A stretch of DNA of 18,535 bases from CAZWRK01 sp964635875 (lineage in GTDB: Bacteria; Pseudomonadota; Gammaproteobacteria; Burkholderiales; Aquaspirillaceae), in NCBI GenBank assembly GCA_964635875.1, contig CAZWRK010000082.1:1-18535 (forward strand), read 5' to 3'. Every line of letters starts with the position of its first letter. Position 1 is the stretch's first letter. A program made the position numbers and the translations under genes. A model generated the notes under the pieces. It saw only the letters and a list, made by a program, of their open reading frames with translations. It made no database searches and was not told where the DNA came from. Positions 1 to 6,284 of the stretch are shown piece by piece.

Positions 1-1
1 G

Positions 2-373
2 ATTGCGCTGATTTTGAAACGCGAAGACCGCGCTTTGCACGTTTTGTTGTTTGGTTCGAGCGGCGAAATCCGTGAATTTGCGCTGGACGGCAAAGCGGAC
101 ATTGGCGGTTTGTTGCGGTTTTTGGGCATGGGTTTTGGCGGCGGCACCGATTTTGAAACGCCATTGCGCCGCTCGCTTGAGCTGATCGAGCGGCACGAAA
201 ATTTCAAAAAAGCCGATGTGCTGATGATTTCCGACGGCGATTGCAGCTTGTCTGAAGACTTTTTGAAAACACTCGCCACCCAGAAAATCCGCCTGAATTG
301 CACGGTGTATTCGGTGCTCTGTGCGGGGGCGCGGGTCGAGGATCGTTTTAGTGATGAAGTGGTGGTGCTGTAG
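2..373 (+). CDS. VWA domain protein, ViaA/CoxE-like (C-terminal part, 5' truncated)
   Basis: This frame is open from the first bases of the window and stops at 371-373, so the gene begins upstream; the in-frame TTG at 14 is not a credible start. The visible residues match the last part of a von Willebrand factor A domain of the ViaA/CoxE type. There is a beta strand (HVLLFGSS), then GGGTDFETPL, whose Thr is the expected MIDAS threonine, then a helix and DVLMISDGD, whose first Asp of the ISDGD group fits the MIDAS aspartate. The DxSxS part of the MIDAS would lie outside the window. In this family VWA proteins usually pair with a MoxR/RavA AAA+ ATPase and act as chaperone-like complexes. That partner would probably lie upstream and cannot be seen. 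It could equally be a less defined VWA protein. The VWA assignment is firm; the ViaA subgroup is inferred. Confidence 0.75.
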   Translation: MALILKREDRALHVLLFGSSGEIREFALDGKADIGGLLRFLGMGFGGGTDFETPLRRSLELIERHENFKKADVLMISDGDCSLSEDFLKTLATQKIRLNCTVYSVLCAGARVEDRFSDEVVVL

Positions 374-390
374 CCGCAGCAAGGTTGAGA

Positions 391-424
391 AAAAGCCCGC
401 GATGTGCGGGCTTCTTTGTTTTGG
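391..424. terminator. Shared intrinsic terminator between the convergent VWA and HD-GYP genes
   Basis: A perfect 8-bp stem AAGCCCGC (393-400) / GCGGGCTT (406-413) closes a 5-base loop. It is followed on the + strand by a T-rich run (cttctttgtttt) and preceded by an A-run that serves as the T-tract on the - strand. Because the VWA gene ends at 373 (+) and the HD-GYP gene ends at 451 (-), the hairpin can terminate transcription from both sides. Confidence 0.8.
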
Positions 425-450
425 GCGGGTGTCACGCCGGTGGCGGCCAT

Positions 451-1743
451 TTAATCGAGCGTCGCGATGAAATAAGCTTCGGTGAGCTGTTGTAATTCTT
501 GTTCAAGCTGACGGGCGGGCATGTTGGCGTAGTTGGCGAGCAGGCTCGGCGCCATTTCAAGGAAGGTGTCGATGACTTTGGGGTCAAAATGGCTGCCACG
601 GCTTTCTTTTAGAATCGAAACGGCTTTTTCGAGCGGGAACGGTTCTTTGTAAGGGCGGCGCGAGGTGAGCGCATCGAAGACGTCGACCACGGCAAAAACC
701 CGTGCGCTGAGGGGAATCGCTTCACCTTTGAGACCCTTGGGATAGCCGGACCCATCGTATTTTTCGTGGTGGCCGCCGACCACCGCGCAGGCGGATTGGA
801 GCCAGTCGGATTTTTTGAGAATGTCTAAGCCCAGTTGGACATGGGTTTTCATGATGGTGAATTCGGCGTCATCAAGTTTGCCGTTTTTGAGCAAGATGCT
901 ATCGGTGATGCCAATTTTGCCGACATCGTGCAAAAACGCGCCAGAAATCAGGCTGCGAATGGTGTCGTCATCCAGACGCAGACGGCGGGCGAGGGCAATC
1001 GCGTACAGGGTGACGCGGTAGTTGTGTTCGTTGGTGTCGGAGTCGCGTTTGGCAATCGCGCCGCCCATGACTTCGAGGAGTTCCAAATTGCCGCGCATGA
1101 GGGCGCGTGACAGCTTGACTTGGTTGCTGTGGAGCGAGAGCAGTAACGGGTAAAACAGCGCCGCGACGACGGTCGCAATCAGAACGGAGAGGCCGACAAG
1201 ATGTAAGACGGTGTCGGTGAGTTTGTTGAGTTCTTCGGCGGAAACATGGTAGACCCCTTCGAAATAGCCGCGAATCTGCGGGCCTTGGTAGAGCGGGGCC
1301 ATGATCTGTACATAAAGATGTTCGTCCACCCAAACTTTTCGGTAGCTGACGCCTTGGTCAGAAGGCTGGACGTGTTGCTTGGTTTTCAGTTCTTGTTCGA
1401 CGCGTTGTGCGCCGGGCGCGACGGCTTCGGCGACTTTGTTTTTTTGTGGGTCGTAAAATTCAACGACTAAAAAATTACCCTGTAAGTGGGTATCGGCAAG
1501 GGCTTTGAGTTCCGCTTGGGCGCTGTTGTCTGAAAGGGGGGCGGACAGCGCATCAAGATGGGTGATTGAGAGGCCACGGGTTTTTTGGATGGCGAGATCA
1601 GCGACAATTTCATCCATCCGTTCTGTTTCGAAGTAGTACACGCTGAGGGCGGTCAGTGGGGCCACAATCAACCAGCCGAGCAGAACGCGCTTTAAAATCC
1701 GCCAGTGGATGCCGTTTACAGTAGGGGTGGGAGTCTTCATCAT
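451..1743 (-). CDS. Membrane-anchored HD-GYP domain protein, probable c-di-GMP phosphodiesterase
   Basis: The protein has 430 residues. A transmembrane helix at about 20-37 and a second at about 180-203 flank an extracytoplasmic sensor region (about 38-179) with no recognised fold. A cytoplasmic HD-GYP domain fills about 220-400. The HD-GYP signature is intact: H240, the HD pair at 272-273 (LHDVGKIGI), H301, HH at 325-326 and DGSGYPKGL with GYP at 333-335. Such domains hydrolyse c-di-GMP to pGpG or GMP with a metal centre, so catalytic activity is expected. The usual effect is to favour motility over biofilm growth. Two ATGs occur at 1743 and 1740; an AGGATGG sequence just upstream suits either, best the second. 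The gene stands alone, convergent with the VWA gene and divergent from the small membrane protein. The sensed signal is unknown. Domain call is sure; activity is inferred from conserved residues. Confidence 0.93.
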   Translation of the reverse strand: MMKTPTPTVNGIHWRILKRVLLGWLIVAPLTALSVYYFETERMDEIVADLAIQKTRGLSITHLDALSAPLSDNSAQAELKALADTHLQGNFLVVEFYDPQKNKVAEAVAPGAQRVEQELKTKQHVQPSDQGVSYRKVWVDEHLYVQIMAPLYQGPQIRGYFEGVYHVSAEELNKLTDTVLHLVGLSVLIATVVAALFYPLLLSLHSNQVKLSRALMRGNLELLEVMGGAIAKRDSDTNEHNYRVTLYAIALARRLRLDDDTIRSLISGAFLHDVGKIGITDSILLKNGKLDDAEFTIMKTHVQLGLDILKKSDWLQSACAVVGGHHEKYDGSGYPKGLKGEAIPLSARVFAVVDVFDALTSRRPYKEPFPLEKAVSILKESRGSHFDPKVIDTFLEMAPSLLANYANMPARQLEQELQQLTEAYFIATLD

Positions 1744-1887
1744 GCCATCCTGAAATTTTGGTTCATTTTGCGAGTGTATTTTACGGGGTTGTCACGAATC
1801 TTATGAGATTTAATTTATCAACTTGTAAAATATGTTATTGCCGTTATTGTGCTGTTTTTTTGAGGCACTAACACAGAGGGTGTTCTG
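1744..1887. other. AT-rich divergent intergenic region
   Basis: This 144-base gap separates the divergent HD-GYP (-) and small membrane protein (+) genes and must hold their promoters. It is clearly more AT-rich than its surroundings, especially 1795-1860. On the + strand TAAAAT (1826-1831) and TTGTCA (1789-1794) resemble promoter hexamers but are not correctly spaced with each other. I see no confident sigma-70 promoter and no clear operator palindrome. Confidence 0.4.
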
Positions 1888-2091
1888 ATGTACATCATTT
1901 GGATTGGTTGGTTATACGTGGTGCTGATGCTGGCGGTGGGGCAGGCGTCGCCAGTACGATCGGGGATGACCTTGGTTTTTCTGGGGGTGTTGCCGACGCT
2001 GTTTTTGTTGTTTGTGGTGCGCCGTCGCCAAAAAATGAAGGCCGAAGGGCTGATTGAGGTCAAAAGTAAAAAAAATCGCCAAAATTCTTGA
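1888..2091 (+). CDS. Small two-helix membrane protein of unknown function
   Basis: This 67-residue protein has two hydrophobic helices, about residues 2-17 (WIGWLYVVLMLAVG) and 27-43 (LVFLGVLPTLFLLFVV), followed by a strongly basic tail (RRRQKMK and KSKKNRQ). The positive-inside rule puts the C-terminus in the cytoplasm. A good Shine-Dalgarno (AGAGGG, 1875-1880) sits 7 bases before the ATG, which supports real translation. I do not recognise a family or a function. The stop codon (2089-2091) overlaps the -35 element of the probable rpsB promoter, so the gene is packed directly against the ribosomal transcription unit. Readthrough from this gene could add to rpsB expression. It is unlikely to be a chance frame, given the RBS and the membrane-protein pattern. 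Confidence 0.72.
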   Translation: MYIIWIGWLYVVLMLAVGQASPVRSGMTLVFLGVLPTLFLLFVVRRRQKMKAEGLIEVKSKKNRQNS

Positions 2092-2117
2092 GTCCGCTAA
2101 AAGGGTGGTGTTATCAT
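2088..2117 (+). promoter_or_regulatory. Probable sigma-70 promoter of rpsB
   Basis: TTGAGT (2088-2093, 4 of 6 matches to TTGACA) and TATCAT (2112-2117, 5 of 6 to TATAAT) are separated by 18 bases, and a GC-rich start region follows. Transcription would begin near 2124, giving a leader of about 127 bases before the rpsB ATG. The -35 box overlaps the stop codon of the preceding small gene. A weaker pair, TTGCTT (2142-2147) and TAAATT (2164-2169), is also present. Confidence 0.55.
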
Positions 2118-2174
2118 TTCGCGCCGCTCTAAGTCAGCAAATTGCTTGCGTGACGATGGGCGGTAAATTTTTCA

Positions 2175-2242
2175 CACTCGTGCCAAAGGGTGCCGATTGT
2201 TCGGTCAATGTGTACGAGTGGCGGACTAACCCTTATCAAGGA
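2175..2242 (+). promoter_or_regulatory. Structured rpsB leader, candidate S2 autoregulatory element with pseudoknot
   Basis: By eye, 2175-2183 can pair with 2212-2220 (9 bp with one G-U, core CACTCGT/ACGAGTG). Within its loop AAGGGT (2186-2191) is complementary to ACCCTT (2229-2234) downstream, which gives an H-type pseudoknot. A mini-hairpin CCGA/TCGG (2193-2196/2201-2204) lies inside. The downstream strand ends 3 bases before the Shine-Dalgarno AAGGA (2238-2242). CCTT (2231-2234) can instead pair with AAGG (2238-2241) and hide that site, so the two folds exclude each other. In E. coli, S2 represses its own rpsB-tsf mRNA through the leader. Whether this is the same element is inference. Confidence 0.5.
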
Positions 2243-2250
2243 TTAATTTC

Positions 2251-2994
2251 ATGACGATTCAAGTCACTATGCGTCAAATGCTGGAAGCCGGCGTTCACTT
2301 CGGTCACCAAACCCGTTTCTGGAACCCGAAAATGTCTCAGTACATTTTTGGCAGCCGCAACAAAATCCACATCATCAACTTGGAAAAAACCCTGCCGCTG
2401 TTCACCGAAGCACAAAACTATGTGCGTCGTCTGGCTGCGAACAAAGGCACCATTTTGTTTGTGGGTACCAAGCGTCAAGCGCGTGACATCGTTCGTGAAG
2501 AAGCTAGCCGTGCTGGCGTGCCTTTCGTCGACCAACGCTGGCTCGGTGGTATGTTGACTAACTACAAAACAGTTAAGCAATCCATCCGTCGTTTGGAAGA
2601 GAAACAAGCTTTGTTGGCCAACGCTGATGCGGGCTACAACAAAAAAGAAATGCTCGACCTGCAACGCGAAGTTGAAAAACTCGACAAGAGCTTGGGCGGC
2701 ATTCGCGAGATGAAAGGTCTGCCGGACGCGATCTTCATCATCGACACTGGCTACCAAAAAGGTACCGTGACCGAAGCTAAAAAACTGGGCATTCCGGTCA
2801 TTGGCGTGGTCGATACCAACAACAACCCTGAAGGCATCGACTACGTGATCCCGGGTAACGACGATTCTGCTCGCGCAATTCGTTTGTACGCTCGTGGTAT
2901 TGCTGATGCAGTTCTGGAAGGCCGTGCACAATCGATCCAAGAGATGGTTGCTGCTGCCGCTGCTAGCGAAGAATCTGCTGCTGCCGCTGAATAA
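2251..2994 (+). CDS. rpsB: Small ribosomal subunit protein S2 (uS2)
   Basis: A 247-residue S2 protein of normal length. It carries the family signatures near the N-terminus (MRQMLEAGVHFGHQTRFWNPKM and the INLEKT segment) and in the middle and end (FVGTKRQA, DQRWLGGMLTN, PDAIFIIDT, GIPVIGVVDTN, YVIPGNDDS). S2 is one of the last proteins to join the 30S subunit; it binds near the head/platform and helps dock S1. The ATG at 2251 follows AAGGA (2238-2242) with 8-base spacing. Codon choice favours highly expressed forms (CGT, GCT, AAA), unlike later genes. The last 15 residues form an Ala/Glu-rich tail that resembles the Ala-rich end of the next gene, tsf. A strong terminator follows before tsf. 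Confidence 0.99.
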   Translation: MTIQVTMRQMLEAGVHFGHQTRFWNPKMSQYIFGSRNKIHIINLEKTLPLFTEAQNYVRRLAANKGTILFVGTKRQARDIVREEASRAGVPFVDQRWLGGMLTNYKTVKQSIRRLEEKQALLANADAGYNKKEMLDLQREVEKLDKSLGGIREMKGLPDAIFIIDTGYQKGTVTEAKKLGIPVIGVVDTNNNPEGIDYVIPGNDDSARAIRLYARGIADAVLEGRAQSIQEMVAAAAASEESAAAAE

Positions 2995-3010
2995 TTTTTA
3001 GCGCACAGCG

Positions 3011-3035
3011 AAAAAGGGGCGCAAGCCCCTTTTTC
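3011..3035 (+). terminator. Intrinsic terminator/attenuator between rpsB and tsf
   Basis: A perfect 10-bp stem AAAAAGGGGC (3011-3020) / GCCCCTTTTT (3025-3034) closes a GCAA tetraloop of the stable GNRA type. The T-run lies in the 3' arm. It sits 16 bases after the rpsB stop. Partial termination here would set the ratio of S2 to EF-Ts transcript. I see no strong separate tsf promoter in the 73 bases that follow. Confidence 0.85.
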
Positions 3036-3107
3036 TTAATCTATTTCCCGCATTATGTTTCTGGTGGGTCCCCCACTTGAAAACTCATCTTATTTCAGGA
3101 GTCAAAC

Positions 3108-3983
3108 ATGGCTAATATTTCCGCGAAAATGGTTGCCGACCTCCGCGCAGCGACCGGCTTGGGCATGATGGAGTGCAAAAAAGCGCTGGTTGAGACCGAA
3201 GGCGATATGCAAAAAGCTGAAGAGCTGCTGCGCATTAAATCTGGTGCAAAAGCTGGTAAATTGGCTGGCCGTATTGCTGCTGAAGGCGTTGTGGTGACTT
3301 TGGTCGAAGGCAATGTTGGCGTGTTGGTTGAAGTAAACTGCGAAACAGACTTCGTTGCAAAAGACGACAGCTTCTTGGGCTTCACCAGTGCCGTAGCCAA
3401 AGCGATTGTTGAAGCAAATCCTGCTGACGTGGATGGCCTGATGGCCGCTAACGACGGCGCGCTGGAAGTGCTGCGTAAAGAAATCATCGCAAAACTGGGC
3501 GAAAACATCTCTGTTCGTCGTTTTGTTCGCTACGCGACCGAAGGCAAACTGGCTTCTTACCTGCATGGCAGCAAAATCGGCGTGTTGGTTGACTTCGCTG
3601 CAGAAGACGAGCAACTGGGCCGCGACATTGCGATGCACATTGCGGCTTCTAAGCCAATTTGCGTGTCTAAAGACCAAGTTTCCAGCGATGTTCTGGATAC
3701 TGAGCGTAAGATCTACACCGCACAAGCTGCTGAATCCGGCAAACCTGCTGACATCGTGGCCAAAATGGTTGAAGGTCGCGTGAACAAGTTCTTGGCAGAA
3801 GTGACTCTGCTGGGTCAACCGTTCGTGAAAAATCCTGATCAAACCGTTGAAAAACTCTTGCAAGAGAAAAAAGCTTCGGTTGCTGCATTCACCATGTTTA
3901 TCGTGGGCGAAGGCATCGAGAAGAAACAAGAAGACTACGCTGCTGAAGTTGCTGCTGCCGCTGCTGCTGCACAACAAGGCTAA
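3108..3983 (+). CDS. tsf: Elongation factor Ts
   Basis: EF-Ts (291 residues) exchanges GDP for GTP on EF-Tu during translation elongation. The N-terminal UBA-like domain (about 1-55) has the signature LRAATGLGMMECKKAL. The conserved TDFV motif, which inserts into the EF-Tu G domain, is at residues 80-83 (CETDFVAKDDSF). The core subdomains follow, with LGENISVRRF and VNKFLAEVTLLGQPFVKNP recognisable. AGGAGT (3097-3102) gives a good ribosome site before the ATG. The length is slightly above the E. coli protein (283), partly because of a C-terminal Ala-rich tail (about residues 279-288). It forms a unit with rpsB, as in most bacteria, and is bounded by hairpin terminators on both sides. Confidence 0.99.
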   Translation: MANISAKMVADLRAATGLGMMECKKALVETEGDMQKAEELLRIKSGAKAGKLAGRIAAEGVVVTLVEGNVGVLVEVNCETDFVAKDDSFLGFTSAVAKAIVEANPADVDGLMAANDGALEVLRKEIIAKLGENISVRRFVRYATEGKLASYLHGSKIGVLVDFAAEDEQLGRDIAMHIAASKPICVSKDQVSSDVLDTERKIYTAQAAESGKPADIVAKMVEGRVNKFLAEVTLLGQPFVKNPDQTVEKLLQEKKASVAAFTMFIVGEGIEKKQEDYAAEVAAAAAAAQQG

Positions 3984-4004
3984 TTTCAGGCTGTGTTGTC
4001 ATGG

Positions 4005-4031
4005 AAAGGCACCCCACGGGGTGCCTTTTTT
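4005..4031 (+). terminator. Intrinsic terminator after tsf
   Basis: The stem GGCACCC (4008-4014) / GGGTGCC (4019-4025) has a CACG loop, is extended by A-T pairs at its base and is followed by six T residues. It starts about 22 bases after the tsf stop and closes the rpsB-tsf unit, so pyrH probably has its own promoter in the gap that follows. Confidence 0.88.
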
Positions 4032-4057
4032 CGAGCCTATTCATCGGCTATGGTGGT

Positions 4058-4099
4058 TTGACACAAGCGACTTTTTGCGGCCGCTTGTGTGAAGCACAC
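4058..4099 (+). promoter_or_regulatory. Overlapping inverted repeats and TTGACA box upstream of pyrH
   Basis: An exact TTGACA occurs at 4058-4063. It overlaps a perfect 9-base inverted repeat ACACAAGCG (4061-4069) / CGCTTGTGT (4082-4090) with a 12-base loop. GTGTG (4087-4091) can also pair with CACAC (4095-4099), which excludes the larger stem. No T-run follows, so this is not an ordinary terminator. I see no good -10 hexamer 16-18 bases after TTGACA. It could be an operator, a promoter with a poor -10, or an alternating RNA fold controlling pyrH. Confidence 0.4.
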
Positions 4100-4138
4100 C
4101 AAATTCTTTATCTCAGACAAAATAAGGCAGATTAAACA

Positions 4139-4864
4139 ATGAGCGACCATCAACTTCCGACTTATAAACGTATCCTCGTCAAACTTTCTGGCGAAGCCCT
4201 GATGGGTAACGATAGCTATGGCATTAACCGCGATGTGATCGACCAAATCGTTTTGCAAATTCAAGAAGTTGTGAATCTTGGAATTCAAGTCGCGATTGTG
4301 ATTGGTGGCGGGAATATCTTCCGTGGCGTTGCGCCGACTGCGGCCGGAATGGACCGCGCTACGGCGGACTACATGGGCATGCTGGCGACCGTCATGAACG
4401 CCTTGGCGCTGAAAGACGCAATGAGCCGGATTGGCATGAGCGCCCGCGTGCAGTCTGCGCTGACCATGCAACAAATTGCAGAGCCTTACATTCGTAGCAA
4501 AGCCTTGCAATACCTTGAAGATGGCAAAGTGGTGATTTTTGCTGCAGGCACCGGCAACCCTTTCTTCACCACCGATACTGCTGCTGCATTGCGGGGCATG
4601 GAAATGAACGTCGATGTGATGCTTAAAGCAACCAAGGTCGATGGCGTCTACACCGATGATCCGAAGAAAAACCCTGATGCTATTCGCTATCAATCTTTGA
4701 CACTAGATGAGGCGATCATCAAAAACCTGAAGGTGATGGACGCCACTGCTTTGGCGCTGTGCCGCGACCAAAAACTGAATATCAAAGTCTTCAGCATCTT
4801 TAAGCAAGGCGCGCTCAAGCGCGTCGTACTTGGCGAGGACGAAGGCACACTGGTACACTGCTGA
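4139..4864 (+). CDS. pyrH: Uridylate kinase (UMP kinase)
   Basis: A 241-residue member of the amino-acid kinase superfamily that phosphorylates UMP to UDP in the cytoplasm, the committing step to UTP and CTP. It shows the phosphate-binding KRILVKLSGEALMG segment (residues 10-23), the GGGNIFRG loop, the UMP-contact stretch DYMGMLATVMNALAL and the AGTGNPFFTTDTAAALRG motif. VDGVYTDDPKKNPDA, conserved in hexameric bacterial UMP kinases, follows. The ATG at 4139 is preceded by AAGGCAG (4124-4130). The gene lies after the tsf terminator and 88 bases before frr, the usual pairing. The TAC CAC-like 3' end runs through VVLGEDEGTLV to the stop, a standard family C-terminus. Confidence 0.98.
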   Translation: MSDHQLPTYKRILVKLSGEALMGNDSYGINRDVIDQIVLQIQEVVNLGIQVAIVIGGGNIFRGVAPTAAGMDRATADYMGMLATVMNALALKDAMSRIGMSARVQSALTMQQIAEPYIRSKALQYLEDGKVVIFAAGTGNPFFTTDTAAALRGMEMNVDVMLKATKVDGVYTDDPKKNPDAIRYQSLTLDEAIIKNLKVMDATALALCRDQKLNIKVFSIFKQGALKRVVLGEDEGTLVHC

Positions 4865-4952
4865 TCAATTTTGCACGTGCGGCGGGGTCGTGGCGCAAGC
4901 TACGGTTCCGCCTTGCCATTTTCAGGACCATTCATCACAACGGATAGCCATT

Positions 4953-5510
4953 ATGATCAACGATGTGAAAAAATCTGCCGAACACAAAATGCAACGCTCG
5001 CTGGAAACCTTCAAGAGCGATCTTCAAAAAGTCCGTACAGGTCGTGCACACACCGGTATTCTCGATCACGTCACGGTCGATTACTACGGTAGCCCGACGG
5101 CCATTAATCAAGTCGCCAACGTCACCCTGATTGATGCGCGCACCATTGGTGTGCAGCCGTGGGAGAAAAAACTCGCCGGTGCCATCGAAAAAGCCATCCG
5201 CGATTCTGACTTGGGTTTGAACCCTTCTTCTTCGGGCGAAATGATCCGCGTCCCAATGCCTGCATTGACCGAAGAGCGCCGTAAAGATTTGACCAAAGTG
5301 GTTAAGGCAGAGGCCGAAGGCGCTCGCGTGTCGATTCGCAATGTACGTCGCGATAGCAACAATGACCTCAAAGCACTGCTGAAAGATAAAAATATTACTG
5401 AAGACGAAGAACGTCGTGCGCAAGACGACATTCAGAAGTTAACAGACAAATATATCGCCGAAGTTGACCGCGCATTGGCCGACAAAGAAAAAGAACTGAT
5501 GGCAATCTGA
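4953..5510 (+). CDS. frr: Ribosome recycling factor
   Basis: RRF (185 residues, the E. coli length) splits post-termination ribosomes together with EF-G. The start chosen is the ATG at 4953, giving MINDVKKSAEHKMQRSLE, the canonical N-terminus; the open frame extends 41 codons further upstream into pyrH but that part is not RRF-like. The long three-helix bundle is evident, with LQKVRTGRAH early, the beta-domain segment VDYYGSPTAINQVANV, PWEKKLAGAIEKAI, and the conserved RVSIRNVRRD helix. The Shine-Dalgarno is weak (CGGATA, near -11), so coupling to pyrH translation is possible though the 88-base gap is long. uppS follows after 10 bases. Confidence 0.98.
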   Translation: MINDVKKSAEHKMQRSLETFKSDLQKVRTGRAHTGILDHVTVDYYGSPTAINQVANVTLIDARTIGVQPWEKKLAGAIEKAIRDSDLGLNPSSSGEMIRVPMPALTEERRKDLTKVVKAEAEGARVSIRNVRRDSNNDLKALLKDKNITEDEERRAQDDIQKLTDKYIAEVDRALADKEKELMAI

Positions 5511-5520
5511 GGATAGGGCT

Positions 5521-6279
5521 TTGCAAAGCAGCACCCAAGCTATACCCGAATCTGCCGCCGTTCCACGCCACATTGCCATCATTATGGATGGCAATGGGCG
5601 CTGGGCTAAACGACGCTTTCTACCCCGTGTGGCTGGTCATAAACGCGGGGTCGATGCCGTTCGAGACACTGTCAGCTACTGCAAGGCATTAGGCGTGGAG
5701 TATCTGACGCTCTTTGCTTTCTCTAGCGAAAACTGGCGGCGTCCTCAAGAAGAAGTTTCGTTTTTGATGGGCTTGTTTCTGCAAGTCTTAGAACGCGAAG
5801 TTGCGCGGATGGCCGATAACAATATCCGCCTGCAAATCATTGGTGCGCGGGAGCATTTTCCGGCCTCTTTGCAGGAGCGTATTGCGGCTGCTGAAGCGAA
5901 CACCGCGCACAACACGGGCCTCACCCTGACCGTTGCGGCAGATTATGGTGGGCGCTGGGATATCTTGAACGCGTTTAATCGCCTCATGGCCAGTGGTCAT
6001 TCTCCCGCGATGCCCGTGACTGAAGCCGATCTGCGGCCACATCTGGCGCTAGGCGATGCGCCCGAACCGGATTTGTTTATCCGTACCGGCGGCGAGCAGC
6101 GGATCAGTAATTTCTTGCTGTGGCAACTCGCTTATACCGAGCTGTTTTTCACAGAAACGCTGTGGCCCGACTTCAAAAAAGAGACCTTAGACGCGGCCAT
6201 TGCTTCATTTCAGGCGCGTGAGCGGCGCTTTGGTCGAACCAGCGAACAATTGATGCCCTCCCAGCGTCGTACAGACTGA
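5521..6279 (+). CDS. uppS: Undecaprenyl diphosphate synthase (cis-prenyltransferase)
   Basis: The 252-residue enzyme condenses eight isopentenyl diphosphates onto farnesyl diphosphate to make the C55 carrier used for peptidoglycan and O-antigen. Catalytic D23 lies in IIMDGNGRWAKRR. GHKRGVDAV, LFAFSSENWRRP, the diphosphate-binding RTGGEQRISNFLLWQ (R188, R194) and TLWPDF complete the family pattern. The start is TTG at 5521, preceded by GAGGAT (5509-5514). No in-frame ATG or GTG lies between it and the catalytic motif, and a 252-residue product equals the E. coli size, so the rare start is well supported. It begins 10 bases after frr and is probably co-transcribed. In this order uppS is followed by cdsA and then dxr, unlike E. 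coli. Confidence 0.97.
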   Translation: MQSSTQAIPESAAVPRHIAIIMDGNGRWAKRRFLPRVAGHKRGVDAVRDTVSYCKALGVEYLTLFAFSSENWRRPQEEVSFLMGLFLQVLEREVARMADNNIRLQIIGAREHFPASLQERIAAAEANTAHNTGLTLTVAADYGGRWDILNAFNRLMASGHSPAMPVTEADLRPHLALGDAPEPDLFIRTGGEQRISNFLLWQLAYTELFFTETLWPDFKKETLDAAIASFQARERRFGRTSEQLMPSQRRTD

Positions 6280-6284
6280 ACTGC

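Noticed and set aside
431..445. 15-base string that recurs at 9141-9155 in rseP
   Set aside because: About the length expected by chance in a window of this size, and one copy is coding; no other repeat features accompany it.
835..1110. Plus-strand frames inside the HD-GYP gene
   Set aside because: Shadows of a well-supported minus-strand gene with intact catalytic motifs.
3102..3977. Antisense open frame of 291 codons almost exactly opposite tsf, and 2236-2940 opposite rpsB
   Set aside because: Biased codon use in highly expressed genes removes stop codons on the opposite strand; the products look like random Phe/His/Gln-rich protein.
4058..4090. Simple sigma-70 promoter for pyrH based on TTGACA
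   Set aside because: No acceptable -10 hexamer is found at 16-18 bases downstream, so it was kept only as a possible regulatory site.
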